DNA of 64,000 bases from Umezawaea beigongshangensis (GCF_016464305.1 NZ_JAEIOJ010000001.1:394685-458684); one strand, 5' to 3'. Counted from the first letter of the stretch, positions 16,946 through 26,684 are shown. Program-made: numbers and translations. The notes: a model not told the origin generated them from the sequence alone.

Positions 16946-18106
16946 TCACCTCCGCCCGGTCGTCCCGACGCGGACCCACCCGGTCTCGGTGCGCGCCGCG
17001 TGACCGCTGAGCTCGAACTCCGGCAGCAGGGCGCGCACCCGGTCGAGCGGCACCCCCGACTCCACCGAGATCGCCTGCGGACTCCGGCCCAGCGCCGGTG
17101 ACAGCGCGTCGTGCACCCGCATCGCCTCGCCGTCGGGCGAGCCGAACTCACGAGCGCTCCGGGGTGGTGGCTCCACCAGGTCGTCGCCGATGCGGCCGAC
17201 GGACTCCACGACCTCCTCGACGCTGCTCACGGCCACCGCCTCACCGGAGCGCAGCAGCTCACCGCAGCCCACCGACGTGGCGGAGGTGATCGGCCCCGGC
17301 ACGGCCATGAGCACCCGACCCAGCGCGGTGGTGGACGCGGCGGTGTTCTTCGCGCCGCTGCGCCGGCCCGCCTCCACCACGACCGTGCCCAGCGCCAGCG
17401 CGGCGATCAGCCGGTTGCGGGTCAGGAAGCGGTGCCGGGCGGGCGAGGTGCCCGGCGGGTACTCGCTGACGACCAGCCCGCGCTCGGGGATGCGGGCGAG
17501 CAGCGCCTGGTGACCGGCCGGGTAGGCCACGTCCACCCCGCACGCCAGGACCGCGAGGGTGCGCCCGCCCGCCGCCAGCGCGCCCCGGTGCGCGGCCCCG
17601 TCGACGCCGTGGGCGGCCCCGGAGACCACCACGAGTCCCGCCGCGGCCAGACCGTGGCCGAACTCGGCGGCGACGTGCTGGCCGTAGCCGCTCGCGGCGC
17701 GCGAGCCGACGACGGCGACCGCCCGCTCCGCCAGCTCGGCGCACGCCGCCGCTCCCCGCACCCACAGCGCGAGCGGCTCGCCGCCGCAGCGCAACCGCTG
17801 CCGTCCGGCCACCGCGAGAGCGGTGAACGGCCAGGCGGGCCACTCCTCGTCCTCCGGCACGACCAGGCGGCCACCGGCCTCGGCGACCCGGCGCAGGTCC
17901 TCCTCGGCACGGTCCTCGGCGCACCGCGCCGCCGTCTGGACCTGCACCGACACCGGAACGTCGCCGCGCCGCACCCGCCGGGCCGCCTCCACCGGCCCGA
18001 GCAGGTCGATCAGGGCTCCCAGCGCGAGCGCGGGCGGTTCGGCCACCCGCGACAGGTAGGCGCGCGCCAACCGGACCTCCTCGTCGGCCGCTCCCTCCGC
18101 GCTCAC
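16946..18106 (-). CDS. dprA: DNA-processing protein DprA
   Basis: DprA loads RecA on incoming single-stranded DNA. The 386-residue protein has an N-terminal SAM/HhH-like region (LALGALIDLLGPVEAARRVR), the Rossmann core with RAVAVVGSRAASGYG, VVSGAAHGVDGAAHRGAL and the conserved RFLTRNRLIAALALGTVVVE, and a C-terminal winged helix (SPQAISVESGVPLDRVRALL). The start is GTG 18106, overlapping the comM stop by four bases (GTGA), so the two are translationally coupled. Natural competence is not established for this lineage. Confidence 0.94.
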   Translation of the reverse strand: MSAEGAADEEVRLARAYLSRVAEPPALALGALIDLLGPVEAARRVRRGDVPVSVQVQTAARCAEDRAEEDLRRVAEAGGRLVVPEDEEWPAWPFTALAVAGRQRLRCGGEPLALWVRGAAACAELAERAVAVVGSRAASGYGQHVAAEFGHGLAAAGLVVVSGAAHGVDGAAHRGALAAGGRTLAVLACGVDVAYPAGHQALLARIPERGLVVSEYPPGTSPARHRFLTRNRLIAALALGTVVVEAGRRSGAKNTAASTTALGRVLMAVPGPITSATSVGCGELLRSGEAVAVSSVEEVVESVGRIGDDLVEPPPRSAREFGSPDGEAMRVHDALSPALGRSPQAISVESGVPLDRVRALLPEFELSGHAARTETGWVRVGTTGRR

Positions 18107-19623
18107 GCCGACCTCCTCTCGCGGAACTCCAGCGCGGCGGCCACGTGGTCGGCGGACGGCCGGTCCCGACCGGCGAGGTCGGCCAGTGTCCAGGCGACCC
18201 GCAGACAGCGGTCGGCGCCGCGACCGGTGAGCGCCCCGCTGGCCAGGGCGCGGTCCAGCAGGGCGGTGTCCGCGCGGGGCAGCGCGAACTCCCGGCGCAG
18301 CACCGGGCCGGGGACCTCGGCGTTCGTCCGCCACGAGAAGCCCCGGTCGCCCCAGCGCCGCGCGGCCCGCGCGCGGGCGGCCAGCACCCGGTCGCGCACG
18401 AGCACCGTGGGCTCCGGCTCGGCGACCTCCGGGCCCGTCATGGCGGTCAGCGGTCGCATCCGGACCCTCAGGTCGACCCGGTCGAGCAGCGGCCCCGACA
18501 ACTTGGCCAGGTAGCGGCGGCGCGCGGTCGGGCGGCAGCAGCAGTCGACGTCCTTCGGCGGCGCGCAGGGGCAGGGGTTGGTGGCCAGCACGAGCTGGCA
18601 CCGGGCGGGGTAGCGGACCACGCCGTCGCGGCGGGCGAGCTGGATCTCCCCGTCCTCCAGCGCGGTCCGCAGGGCGTCGAGGTTCGACTGGCCGAACTCG
18701 CACACCTCGTCCAGGAACAGCACGCCCCGGTGCGCGCGGCTGATCGCGCCCGGTTTCGCCAGCCCCGCGCCACCGCCGACCAGCGCGGCCATCGACGTCG
18801 AGTGGTGCAGCGTCACGAACGGCGGCGCGGCCACGAGCGGCGCTCCGGCGGTCAGCAGGCCCGCCACCGAGTGCACTGCGGTCACCGACAGCGCCTCCTC
18901 CACCGACAGCGGCGGCAGGAGCCCGATCAGGCGCCGCGCGAGCATCGTCTTGCCGGTGCCCGGCGGGCCGACCAGCAGCAGGTGGTGCGCACCGGCCGCG
19001 GCGACCTCCAGCGCCCAGCGCGCCTCCGGCTGACCCACCACGTCACCGAGGTCCTCCACCGGTGGCGGCACGGGGTCCTCGTGCTCCGGCGGCGGCACCA
19101 GCACGGCGTCGTCGCCCCGCAACCACGCCACGACGTCGCCCAGGGTGTGCGCCCCCAGCAGCTCGACGCCCTCCACGAGCGCCGCCTCGGCCAGCGCCTC
19201 CACCGGCACGACCGCCCGGCGCAGCCCGGCTCGGCGGGCCGCGAGCAGCGCGGGCAGCACCCCGCGCACCGGCCGCACCCGCCCGTCGAGGGCCAGCTCC
19301 CCCAGCAGCACCGTCCCGCCGAGCCGGTCGGTCACCACCGCCTTCGCCGCCACCAGCACGGCGCACGCCAGCGCCAGGTCGTAGCCCGACCCGCCCTTGG
19401 GCAGTGTCGCGGGCGACAGGCCGAGCGTGACCCGTTGCGAGGGCCAGTCGAAACCGCTGTTGCGGACCGCGGACTTCACCCGGTCCTTCGACTCGTGCAG
19501 GGCCGCGTCGGGCAGACCGAGCAGCTGCGTCCTGACCGTGCCGGGCCCGATGTCGGCCTCGATCTCCACCGCGAGCCCGTCGACCCCGAACAGGGCGACC
19601 GACCACGCGCGTCCCAGCGCCAT
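18103..19623 (-). CDS. comM: YifB/ComM family Mg-chelatase-like AAA ATPase
   Basis: This 506-residue hexameric helicase-type ATPase is linked in Vibrio to branch migration in transformation. It shows the N-terminal Lon-protease-like domain ([20 protein letters not shown]), Walker A LLVGPPGTGKTMLARRL, Walker B GVLFLDEVCEF, and a Cys-containing insertion NPCPCAPPKDVDCCC typical of the family. Its ATG overlaps the yraN stop by one base (TGATG), and its stop overlaps dprA by four. yraN-comM-dprA therefore form one tightly coupled operon. Confidence 0.94.
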   Translation of the reverse strand: MALGRAWSVALFGVDGLAVEIEADIGPGTVRTQLLGLPDAALHESKDRVKSAVRNSGFDWPSQRVTLGLSPATLPKGGSGYDLALACAVLVAAKAVVTDRLGGTVLLGELALDGRVRPVRGVLPALLAARRAGLRRAVVPVEALAEAALVEGVELLGAHTLGDVVAWLRGDDAVLVPPPEHEDPVPPPVEDLGDVVGQPEARWALEVAAAGAHHLLLVGPPGTGKTMLARRLIGLLPPLSVEEALSVTAVHSVAGLLTAGAPLVAAPPFVTLHHSTSMAALVGGGAGLAKPGAISRAHRGVLFLDEVCEFGQSNLDALRTALEDGEIQLARRDGVVRYPARCQLVLATNPCPCAPPKDVDCCCRPTARRRYLAKLSGPLLDRVDLRVRMRPLTAMTGPEVAEPEPTVLVRDRVLAARARAARRWGDRGFSWRTNAEVPGPVLRREFALPRADTALLDRALASGALTGRGADRCLRVAWTLADLAGRDRPSADHVAAALEFRERRSA

Positions 19624-20015
19624 CACACGTTCCGCAGGTGGTGCAGGCGGACCGGCCCGTCCTGCGGCCAGAGCAGCGAGATCACGTCGCAGCGGATCTC
19701 GCACCACCCCACGCGGTGCGCGGCGAGCCAGCGCAGCGCGAGCCTGCGGACGCGCGCCAGCTTCTCCGGGGTCACCGCCTCCACCGGATCGTCGTGCGAG
19801 AGCCCCGAGCGGGTCTTCACCTCGCACACCACGAGCCTGCGGCCGTCGGTCGCGACGACGTCCAGCTCCCCCTCGCGGCACCGCCAGTTCCGCGACAGCA
19901 CCACCAGGCCCTGCTCCTGGAGGAACCGGCAGGCCACGTCCTCGCCGCGTCTGCCGAGGTCCCTGCTCGCGGCGGAACGCCGTGCCGCGTCCGCACCGGT
20001 CACCACTGCCGTCAT
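19623..20015 (-). CDS. YraN/UPF0102 family putative nuclease
   Basis: This 130-residue protein has the restriction-endonuclease-like fold. The motif set is GRRGEDVACRFLQEQGLVVL, then REGELDVVATDGRRLVVCEV with KTRSG, giving the E..D..ExK arrangement of Holliday-junction-type nucleases. ATG 20015 is preferred because GGGGAGG lies upstream; a longer frame to 20099 has none. The family's cellular role is not well defined; linkage with comM and dprA suggests DNA metabolism. Confidence 0.88.
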   Translation of the reverse strand: MTAVVTGADAARRSAASRDLGRRGEDVACRFLQEQGLVVLSRNWRCREGELDVVATDGRRLVVCEVKTRSGLSHDDPVEAVTPEKLARVRRLALRWLAAHRVGWCEIRCDVISLLWPQDGPVRLHHLRNV

Positions 20016-20090
20016 GCTCGCCTCCCCAGCTGGTCGTCTGCCACGACCGTGCCGGGCTCGCGAAGCCGCTACCAGTGGGTTCCGCTGATC

Positions 20091-20117
20091 TGTGGACAAC
20101 TCGCGGGCTGTGGACGG
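20091..20117 (-). promoter_or_regulatory. paired DnaA-box-like sites (second locus)
   Basis: TGTGGACAA (20091-20099) is the reverse complement of TTGTCCACA, and TGTGGACGG (20109-20117) is a two-mismatch copy 18 bp away. This mirrors the pair at 14786-14812. It lies upstream of yraN-comM-dprA, 75 bp before the yraN start on the minus strand, so it could act in that promoter. Confidence 0.45.
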
Positions 20118-20196
20118 ATCGCTCCGGAACGGGGCGCGCGCGTCGAGTCCTGTCGGTGCCCCGTGCTGGGGGAGCCAGGAGTGCCCGGAAGCGCAC

Positions 20197-20239
20197 GGAG
20201 GCCACCACCGCGACAGCGCGTGTCGCGGTGGTGGCCTCC
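20197..20239. terminator. strong hairpin terminator after DUF2469 gene
   Basis: A perfect 19-bp stem (20197-20215 with 20221-20239, starting GGAGGCCACC) and loop GCGCG lie 20 bp past the stop of the minus-strand DUF2469 gene and before the yraN promoter region. It should isolate the two operons. Confidence 0.85.
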
Positions 20240-20258
20240 GCCCCTCAGCAGGCCGGTG

Positions 20259-20582
20259 TCAGCCCTTGAACGGGCCTTCCTCGGGCAGCCGCAACTCCGG
20301 CTTGTCCAGTTCTTCGACGTTGACGTCCTTGAAGGTGATCACCCGGACGTTCTTGACGAACCGTGCCGGGCGGTACATGTCCCACACCCACGCGTCGGAC
20401 ATCCGCACCTCGAAGTAGACCTCGCCGTCGGCGTTGCGGACCTGCACGTCGACCGAATTGGCCAGGTAGAAACGCCGCTCGGTCTCCACGACGAACGAGA
20501 ACTGACCCACTATGTCGCGGTACTCCTTGTACAGCGACAGTTCCATCTCGGTCTCGTACTTCTCGAGATCCTCTGCACTCAT
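20259..20582 (-). CDS. DUF2469 conserved actinobacterial protein
   Basis: This 107-residue protein starts at ATG 20582 with MSAEDLEKYETEMELSLYKE and continues YRDIVGQFSFVVETERRFYL and DAWVWDMYRPARFVKNVRV. It is one of the actinobacterial signature proteins found between rnhB and yraN (Rv2901c type) and is nearly always about 100 residues. Function is unknown; no signal peptide or membrane segment is present. Confidence 0.9.
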   Translation of the reverse strand: MSAEDLEKYETEMELSLYKEYRDIVGQFSFVVETERRFYLANSVDVQVRNADGEVYFEVRMSDAWVWDMYRPARFVKNVRVITFKDVNVEELDKPELRLPEEGPFKG

Positions 20583-20643
20583 CACGCCTCCGCGCGGGTC
20601 ATCGAATCCGCGCCCCTCCTCGTCGCGAGCCTGGTCACCCGGA

Positions 20644-21375
20644 TCACCGGGTCGCTCCATTCTGGACCACGGCGGCCGCCGCCGTGCTCCTCGCCACCCG
20701 ATGTGGCGGAGCCAGGTCGTGGGCCACCGCGGCCGCTGTCACGTTCGCATACGACCACCGGTGCTGCTCAGTCGGGCCGTGCTCCGTCAGCGCGGCGCCG
20801 TGCTCGGCGGTGCTGTACCCCTTGTGCACGTCGAACCCGTAGCGCGGGAACTCGCGGTGCAGATCCTCCATGACGCGGTCGCGCGTGACCTTGGCCAGCA
20901 CCGATGCCGCCGCGACGCACGCCGCGACCCGGTCGCCCTTGACCACCGGCATGCTCGGCGCGGTCAGGCCGGGCACCCGGAAACCGTCGGTCAGCACGTA
21001 GCCGGGGTGCTCGGGCAGCCGCGCCACCGCGCGACGCATGCCCTCGATGTTGGCGACGTGCACCCCGATCAGGTCGATCTCGGCGGCCGGGATCACCACG
21101 ACGGAGTACTGGGCCGCCCGCGCCCGCACGAGGTCGAACATGCGCTCGCGCGCCGCCGCCGTCATCAGCTTCGAGTCCGTGAGCCCCTCGAACCGGGCGG
21201 CGTCGCCCGGCCTGAGCACGCACGCGGCGACCACGAGCGGACCGGCGCACGCGCCGCGTCCCGCCTCGTCCACGCCCGCCACCGGTCCCAGGCCCCTGCG
21301 GTCGAGCGCGGCCTGCAACGCCCAGATGCCCGACGCGCCCCGGACGATCGCCCTGGGCGGCTTCACCAGCGTCAC
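20644..21375 (-). CDS. rnhB: ribonuclease HII
   Basis: RNase HII nicks 5' of ribonucleotides in DNA-RNA hybrids. The 243-residue protein has the catalytic acid motif [20 protein letters not shown] (DEAGRG), [19 protein letters not shown], the Asp in [11 protein letters not shown], and the late D in [16 protein letters not shown]. The C-terminal 25 residues after [13 protein letters not shown] look variable. GTG 21375 overlaps the upstream lepB stop by four bases, indicating coupling to the long signal peptidase gene. Confidence 0.95.
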   Translation of the reverse strand: MTLVKPPRAIVRGASGIWALQAALDRRGLGPVAGVDEAGRGACAGPLVVAACVLRPGDAARFEGLTDSKLMTAAARERMFDLVRARAAQYSVVVIPAAEIDLIGVHVANIEGMRRAVARLPEHPGYVLTDGFRVPGLTAPSMPVVKGDRVAACVAAASVLAKVTRDRVMEDLHREFPRYGFDVHKGYSTAEHGAALTEHGPTEQHRWSYANVTAAAVAHDLAPPHRVARSTAAAAVVQNGATR

Positions 21376-23639
21376 CCTTCACCTCGTCGTTCGTCGTCCC
21401 GGCGGAACAGCCCGCGCGGCAGCAGCCGCCCGGCCCGCTTGCCGAGCCACAGCAGCGGCCACGCCGCCGCGGCACCGGCACCGGCCGGCAGCCCGTGCTG
21501 CCACGTCGGTGCGCCGAGAGCCGCGACCTGCGGATCGTCGTCCCCGACACCCTGCCAGCGCGACGGGGGCAGCACGATCATCCGCGCCTTGCCCACGACG
21601 TTGTCCACCGGGACCAGTCCGGCCTCGCGCCCGCCGCCCTGACAGCGGGAGTCGCACGAGTCGTTGCGGTTGTCGCCCAGCACGAACAGCTGGCCCTCGG
21701 GGATCGTCAGCGGCGCGAAGGACTCCTGCACGGTGCTGCGGCCCGGCTCCCAGTAGATGTAGGCCGACTCGTCGATCGGCACACCGTCGACCAGCACGCG
21801 GTTCCTGTCGTCGCAGCACTGCACGGTCTGCCCGCCGACCGCGATCACCCGTTTGACGAAGTCCTCCTCGTTCGTCGCGGGCAGGCCCACGAGCGAACCG
21901 AGGTTCTGCACCGTCCGCGCGACGGCGTTGCCGGGCGGCTCGGCGGCGAAGTCCTGGTTCTGCCAGCTCGTCGGGCCGTGGAAGACCACCACGTCGCCGG
22001 GGCTCGGGTCGGTGAAGTCGTAGGTCAGCTTGTCGACGAGCACGCGGTCGCCGTAGCAGCCGGCGCAGCCGTGCAACGTCTGCTCCATCGACGGCGACGG
22101 GATCATGTAGACCCGGCCGACGAAGCTCTGGATCAGCACCGCCAGGCCGAAGGCCACGACGACGAGGACCGGCAGTTCCTTCCAGAACGACGGCGTGCGC
22201 ACCTTGCGGTGCAGCCCGGTCTGCTCGGCGTCGTCGGCCTTGCGTCTTCCACCCGATCGGGCGGAGTTCTGGTCGAGCCGGTCCACCCGGTGCGAGCCGC
22301 GCACCCGCGCGGGCCTGACGTCGCTCACCGCGCCTGGCCGCTCGTCCCGCTCCGGTTCGGCGGGCTCGTAGGACTCCAGCGGGTCGACGTGCGACGGCTC
22401 GAACGGCGCCACGAACTCGGGGACCGGGGCGTCCGCGGGCAGCAGCCTCCTGGGACGCGAGCGGGGTGGCGGAGGAGGCGGGACGCGCGGAAGCTGCGTC
22501 GTCTCCTCGGCGGGAGCCACCGGCGGCAGGCCGGACGACGTCGGCGGGCGCGACGCGGGGAACGCCGGTGGCCGCACGCCCGGCGAGGTGGGGGGACGTG
22601 ACAGCGAACCGGGAGGCGGCTGCACGGGCGGCAGACCGGGCGACGTGGGCGGACGCACCGGAGAGCCGGGAGTCACCGGTCGCACGCCGGGCGAGGTCGG
22701 CGGACGCGACAGCGAACCGGGAGCCACCGGCGGCACACCCGGCGAGGTGGGGGGACGCGACAGCGAACCGGGAGGCGGCTGCACGGGCGGCAGACCGGGC
22801 GAGGTCGGCGGACGCACCGGAGCGGGAGGCAGCTGGCGCTGCGGCGGCACCGGACGCATCCCCGGCGACGTGGGGGCGCGCGGCGGCAGCGGACGCTGCG
22901 GCGGCACCGGCCTCACACCGGGAGAGGTGGAGTTGCGCGACGGCAGCGGGCGCTGCGGCTGGATCCAGCCGGTGACCTCCTCCGGCGACTCCACGGGCAC
23001 CGGAGGCTCACGGCGGACGGGGTCGTGCGACGGCACGCCGCGTCTCACCGGATCGGGCGACGCCGGAGGAGTGAAGCCGCGCGGCGGTGCACCACGTGGA
23101 GGAGCCGCGCGGGGCGGCTCCACCGGCGACCGGCGCTCGGAGAACGGCTCCGCGGGCGGCTGGCGCACGGCGAACGGCTCGACGGGAGACGGCTCGACGG
23201 GGGACGCGGGCTGCCGGAAGGACTCCGCAGGGGCGCGCCGCTCGCCGAACGGCGAGCGCTCGCGAGGCGGCTCCGTGAACCCGTGGCGCTCGCGGGGCGG
23301 CTCGGTGAACGCCCGGCGCTCGCGGGGCGGCTCAGCGGGTGACGAGCGCTCGCGGGACGGCGGCGCGTCCTGCGGAGGCGGCTCCCACACCAGCTCGCGG
23401 CGGGCGTGCTCCTGGACGGGCGGAACCTGCCGCTGGGCCGCGGCCCGGCGGGGCGGCACCGGCCCGTGGGGCGGTGGCCCCACCGGTCTCATCCCCGGCG
23501 AGGTCGGATCGCGCGGCACCCAGCCGGAACCGTCGGTGTCCGCCGGTCGGCGCGGTGGCAGCGCCCGCTTCCCGCGCGCCCCGCGAGGACGTTCGGGCTC
23601 CTGGCCCGAGGGGCCACGGGTCGGGGCGACGTCTACCAC
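21372..23639 (-). CDS. lepB: signal peptidase I with very long proline-rich N-terminal region
   Basis: This 755-residue protein is about 2.5 times the usual length. Residues 1 to about 480 are predicted disordered: Pro/Arg/Glu-rich with EPPRER steps, then seven TSPG-x-x-PV motifs and one TSSG variant. A membrane helix ([19 protein letters not shown], near 487-505) leads to the S26 domain: catalytic Ser in [13 protein letters not shown] (near 515) and Lys in [15 protein letters not shown] (near 595), then [17 protein letters not shown]. The N-terminal part would be cytoplasmic. It sits directly downstream of a second, normal-length lepB. It presumably cleaves Sec and Tat signal peptides; the head may scaffold it at the secretion site. 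Confidence 0.9.
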   Translation of the reverse strand: MVDVAPTRGPSGQEPERPRGARGKRALPPRRPADTDGSGWVPRDPTSPGMRPVGPPPHGPVPPRRAAAQRQVPPVQEHARRELVWEPPPQDAPPSRERSSPAEPPRERRAFTEPPRERHGFTEPPRERSPFGERRAPAESFRQPASPVEPSPVEPFAVRQPPAEPFSERRSPVEPPRAAPPRGAPPRGFTPPASPDPVRRGVPSHDPVRREPPVPVESPEEVTGWIQPQRPLPSRNSTSPGVRPVPPQRPLPPRAPTSPGMRPVPPQRQLPPAPVRPPTSPGLPPVQPPPGSLSRPPTSPGVPPVAPGSLSRPPTSPGVRPVTPGSPVRPPTSPGLPPVQPPPGSLSRPPTSPGVRPPAFPASRPPTSSGLPPVAPAEETTQLPRVPPPPPPRSRPRRLLPADAPVPEFVAPFEPSHVDPLESYEPAEPERDERPGAVSDVRPARVRGSHRVDRLDQNSARSGGRRKADDAEQTGLHRKVRTPSFWKELPVLVVVAFGLAVLIQSFVGRVYMIPSPSMEQTLHGCAGCYGDRVLVDKLTYDFTDPSPGDVVVFHGPTSWQNQDFAAEPPGNAVARTVQNLGSLVGLPATNEEDFVKRVIAVGGQTVQCCDDRNRVLVDGVPIDESAYIYWEPGRSTVQESFAPLTIPEGQLFVLGDNRNDSCDSRCQGGGREAGLVPVDNVVGKARMIVLPPSRWQGVGDDDPQVAALGAPTWQHGLPAGAGAAAAWPLLWLGKRAGRLLPRGLFRRDDERRGEG
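22525..22945 (-). repeat. TSPG-motif coding repeats inside long lepB
   Basis: Near-identical DNA segments encode RPPTSPG-x-x-PV units separated by short PPPGSLS-type linkers. Eight units (seven TSPG, one TSSG) follow each other with irregular spacing, and one more TSPG occurs near the N-terminus. The near-identity of neighbouring copies points to recent expansion by slippage or recombination. Confidence 0.8.
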
Positions 23640-23675
23640 TCGATCAGCGTACCCACCGGACGTGTGTGGCCCGGG

Positions 23676-24593
23676 TCAGTCGGAGTCCCGGAACCGCGAT
23701 CGGAGCTTGCGTCCCAGCCACAGCAGCGGGACCGCGCCGATCACGCCGGCACCCATCGGCACCGCCTGCTGCCAGGCCGGAGCGCCCAGCGCGATGCTCT
23801 GCGGGTCGTGGTCCCCGATGCCCTGCCAGCGGGTCGGCGGGAGCACGATGACCCGCGCCTTGCCGATCACGTTGTCCACCGGAACGGTGCCGGCCTCGCC
23901 ACCACCGCTCTGGCAGCGCGAGTCGCACGAGTTGGTCCGGTTGTCGCCCATGACCCACAGGCTGCCCTCGGGCACCCTCACCGGCTCGAACGGCTCCTGG
24001 TCAGCGGGACCGGTGCCCTCGTACCAGTAGACGTAGGGCTCGTCGAGGGGCTTGCCGTCGACCACGACCCGGTGCTGCTCGTCGCAGCACTGCACGGTCT
24101 GTCCGCCCACGGCGACGACGCGCTTGACGAAGTCCCGCTCGTCCGGCGGCGCGAGGCCGATCACCGAGAGCACGGACTGCAGGCCGCGCACGACGGGGTT
24201 CTCCGACCGGTTGGAGCGGAACTCGTTCTGCCCCCACGAGTCCGGACCGCGGAACACGACGACGTCACCCGGCTCGACGTCGGAGAACTCGTAGGTCACC
24301 TTGTCGACCAGGACGCGGTCGTTCGTGCAGCCGGGGCACCCGTGGAGGGTCTGCTCCATCGACTGCGACGGGATCACGTAGACCCGCGCCAGGAACGTCT
24401 GGATCAGGAAGGTGAGCACCAGCGCCGTGGCGGCGAGGATCACGAGCTCGCGCCAGAGCGGGGTCTTCTTCTTCGGCTTGCGCCGAAACCCCCGAAGGGC
24501 GTCGTCGTCGGACGTCTCTTCGGGGGTGTCGACTGCGCCGATCGGACGATCGGAATCGTCCGCGTCAGCGTCGGAGCGCACTGGGTCTGCCAC
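23676..24593 (-). CDS. lepB: signal peptidase I (standard length)
   Basis: This 305-residue S26A peptidase starts at GTG 24593. A short acidic N-terminus precedes one membrane helix (LVILAATALVLTFLIQTFL). Catalytic Ser is in [14 protein letters not shown], and Lys is in [17 protein letters not shown]. The late box is VMGDNRTNSCDSRCQSGGGE. It shares paired extracytoplasmic cysteines (GCPGC, QCC, SCDSRC) with the long paralog, compatible with disulfides. The gene lies between rplS and the long lepB, as lepB does in mycobacteria, so this is the ancestral-type copy. Confidence 0.95.
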   Translation of the reverse strand: MADPVRSDADADDSDRPIGAVDTPEETSDDDALRGFRRKPKKKTPLWRELVILAATALVLTFLIQTFLARVYVIPSQSMEQTLHGCPGCTNDRVLVDKVTYEFSDVEPGDVVVFRGPDSWGQNEFRSNRSENPVVRGLQSVLSVIGLAPPDERDFVKRVVAVGGQTVQCCDEQHRVVVDGKPLDEPYVYWYEGTGPADQEPFEPVRVPEGSLWVMGDNRTNSCDSRCQSGGGEAGTVPVDNVIGKARVIVLPPTRWQGIGDHDPQSIALGAPAWQQAVPMGAGVIGAVPLLWLGRKLRSRFRDSD

Positions 24594-24626
24594 GCAGGCA
24601 GATTACCGGTTACGAACGCGAATCGG

Positions 24627-24986
24627 TCAGCTGACCGGCCGCGCGTCGCGCTTCTCCTTGATCTTCGCGGCCTTGCCGCGCAGCTCACGCAGGTAGTAGA
24701 GCTTGGCGCGGCGAACGGCGCCGCGCGTGGCGACCTCGATCTGGGCGATGTTGGGCGAGTGCACCGGGAAGGTGCGCTCGACGCCGACGCCGAAGGAGAC
24801 CTTGCGCACGGTGAAGGTCTCGCGAATGCCGCCGCCCTGGCGGCGGATCACGACGCCCTGGAACACCTGGACCCGCTCGCGCGAGCCCTCGATGACCCGG
24901 ACGTGCACCTTCAGCGTGTCGCCCGGCCGGAAGCTCGGGATGTCGGAGCGCAGCGACTGGGCGTCAAGAGCGTCCAGGGTGTTCAT
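24627..24986 (-). CDS. rplS: 50S ribosomal protein L19
   Basis: L19 lies at the 30S-50S interface. The 119-residue protein shows [59 protein letters not shown] and the C-terminal [20 protein letters not shown]. It is preceded by a 177-bp gap that separates it from trmD, so it probably has its own promoter, with lepB genes downstream. Confidence 0.97.
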   Translation of the reverse strand: MNTLDALDAQSLRSDIPSFRPGDTLKVHVRVIEGSRERVQVFQGVVIRRQGGGIRETFTVRKVSFGVGVERTFPVHSPNIAQIEVATRGAVRRAKLYYLRELRGKAAKIKEKRDARPVS

Positions 24987-25163
24987 GGTCCGTCCTCGTC
25001 CTCACGTTTATTGCGTACTCCCCCAGAGCGCGCCAGACGTCGTGGCTCAGTTCTTCAGTGCGTCACCGTGGGGGCGGGCTTGCGGCGCACGCCGGAAACT
25101 GGAGAGACCGGGTGCAGCAACCTGTCCAGTGTGCCAGACGGAACGGCACGGCACGAAATCGCC

Positions 25164-25916
25164 CTATCCCGCCGAGTCGCGCAGGCGCTCCAGCAGAGCC
25201 CGGTCGTGCTTGTCGAAAGCGTTGTCCGGCAACGCTTCCAGCAGTTCCGGCCGACGTTGCAGAGTCCGCTCCAGCGAGCGGTCCCGGCGCCACCGTTCGA
25301 TGAGCTTGTGGTTGCCCGAGCGCAGCACGTCGGGCACCGCCCGGTCTCGCCAGACCTCGGGCCTGGTGTAGCTCGGCCCCTCCAGGAGGCCGTCGGAGAA
25401 GGAGTCCTGCGCCGCCGACGCGGGGTTGCCGAGCACACCGGGCAGCAGGCGCACGACGGCCTCGACCACCACCAGCACCGCCACCTCGCCGCCCACGAGG
25501 ACGTAGTCCCCGATGGACACCTCGTCGACCCGCGTCCGCGTGGCCGCGTCGTCGACGACGCGCTGGTCGATGCCCTCGTAGCGGCCGCACGCGAACACCA
25601 GGCGCGGCTCGGCCGCGTACTCGTGGGCGAGCGCCTGGGTGAAGGGACGGCCGGCCGGGGTGGGCACGACGAGCCGGGGCGGGGGATCTCCCGCGCAGAC
25701 GTCGTCCAGCGCGGCACCCCACACGTCGGGCTTCATCACCATGCCGGGACCGCCGCCGTAGGGGCTGTCGTCCACGGCCTTGTGGACGTCGTGCGTCCAG
25801 TCCCGCAGGTCGTGCACGTCGACGCTGATCAGACCGCGGTCGACGGCCTTGCCGAGCAGCGCGGCCCGCAGCGGGGCCAGGTACTCGGGGAAGATCGTGA
25901 CGACGTCAATCCGCAT
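25164..25916 (-). CDS. trmD: tRNA (guanine-37-N1)-methyltransferase
   Basis: TrmD makes m1G37 in tRNAs and prevents +1 frameshifts. The 250-residue SPOUT-class enzyme has [20 protein letters not shown], the substrate loop [18 protein letters not shown], and the trefoil-knot cofactor region [19 protein letters not shown] with [20 protein letters not shown]. Its start overlaps the rimM stop by 11 bp, giving coupling in the rpsP-khpA-rimM-trmD operon. Confidence 0.96.
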   Translation of the reverse strand: MRIDVVTIFPEYLAPLRAALLGKAVDRGLISVDVHDLRDWTHDVHKAVDDSPYGGGPGMVMKPDVWGAALDDVCAGDPPPRLVVPTPAGRPFTQALAHEYAAEPRLVFACGRYEGIDQRVVDDAATRTRVDEVSIGDYVLVGGEVAVLVVVEAVVRLLPGVLGNPASAAQDSFSDGLLEGPSYTRPEVWRDRAVPDVLRSGNHKLIERWRRDRSLERTLQRRPELLEALPDNAFDKHDRALLERLRDSAG

Positions 25917-26424
25917 CGAGCAGCCCCTCCGGGGGGTCCAGCACGACGCGCCCGCCCGCGACGTCGACGGTGGGGACGATCTGGCGCACGAAGGGCACCA
26001 GCAGCTCGGTGCCGTCGCCGCGGCGGATCACGAGCAGCTCACCACCGGCGCCGTGCGCGACCTCCAGCACGGTGCCGACCTCGGTGCCGTCCAGCAGCAC
26101 CGCGGCGAGCCCTTCGAGCTGGTGGTCGTAGAACTCGTCCGGGTCGGTGGTGGGCGGCAGGTCGTCCGTGCTGCCCAGCAGCACGGTGCCGCGCAGCGAC
26201 TCGGCGACGTCTCTGGTCAGGACCTCGGCGAACCTCACGAGGAGCCGCCCGGAGTGAGCCCGGGCGGCTGCCACCGTGAGATCGCGGGACGTGCCGTCGC
26301 GCAGCTTGGCAGCCACCACGGCTCCCACCGCGAACCGCGTCTCCGGCGAATCGGTGCGCACGTCGACGGCGAGTTCGCCGCTGATCCCGTGCGCCTTGGC
26401 CACGCGGCCGACGACGACGTCCAT
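25906..26424 (-). CDS. rimM: 16S rRNA processing protein RimM
   Basis: RimM binds S19 and helps mature the 30S head. The 172-residue protein has the N-terminal beta-barrel ([31 protein letters not shown]) and a C-terminal PRC barrel ([47 protein letters not shown]). The ending 'DPPEGLL' is the usual family terminus. It lies between khpA and trmD on one strand. Confidence 0.95.
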   Translation of the reverse strand: MDVVVGRVAKAHGISGELAVDVRTDSPETRFAVGAVVAAKLRDGTSRDLTVAAARAHSGRLLVRFAEVLTRDVAESLRGTVLLGSTDDLPPTTDPDEFYDHQLEGLAAVLLDGTEVGTVLEVAHGAGGELLVIRRGDGTELLVPFVRQIVPTVDVAGGRVVLDPPEGLLDAD

Positions 26425-26444
26425 GCCCTCTTCTGCTTCTTCGT

Positions 26445-26684
26445 TCAGCGGTCGGTGTCGACCACGTCGACCCGCACACCGCGACCGCCGATACCGGCCA
26501 TCACGGTGCGCAGAGCGGTCGCGGTACGGCCACCGCGGCCGATCACCTTGCCGAGGTCGTCCGGGTGGACGTGCACTTCGAGAGTGCGACCGCGACGGGT
26601 GGTGACCAGGGTCACCCGGACGTCGTCCGGGTTGTCGACGATGCCGCGAACGAGGTGTTCGAGGGCGTCGGCCAACAAACTCAC
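26445..26684 (-). CDS. khpA: KH-domain RNA-binding protein KhpA
   Basis: This 79-residue protein consists of a single KH domain with the diagnostic GxxG loop in [20 protein letters not shown]. It starts at GTG 26684, overlapping the rpsP stop by four bases. KhpA works with KhpB in Gram-positives as a small-RNA chaperone and affects division. The position between rpsP and rimM is standard (Rv2908c type). Confidence 0.93.
   Translation of the reverse strand: MSLLADALEHLVRGIVDNPDDVRVTLVTTRRGRTLEVHVHPDDLGKVIGRGGRTATALRTVMAGIGGRGVRVDVVDTDR

Noticed and set aside
22525-22945. Direct repeats considered as a CRISPR array
   Set aside because: Spacing is irregular, repeats encode RPPTSPG in frame, and no cas genes are present.
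22466-24030. Gly/Arg-rich plus-strand frames opposite the Pro-rich lepB region
   Set aside because: Mirror image of the proline-rich coding sequence, resembling collagen-like or PE-PGRS proteins only by composition.
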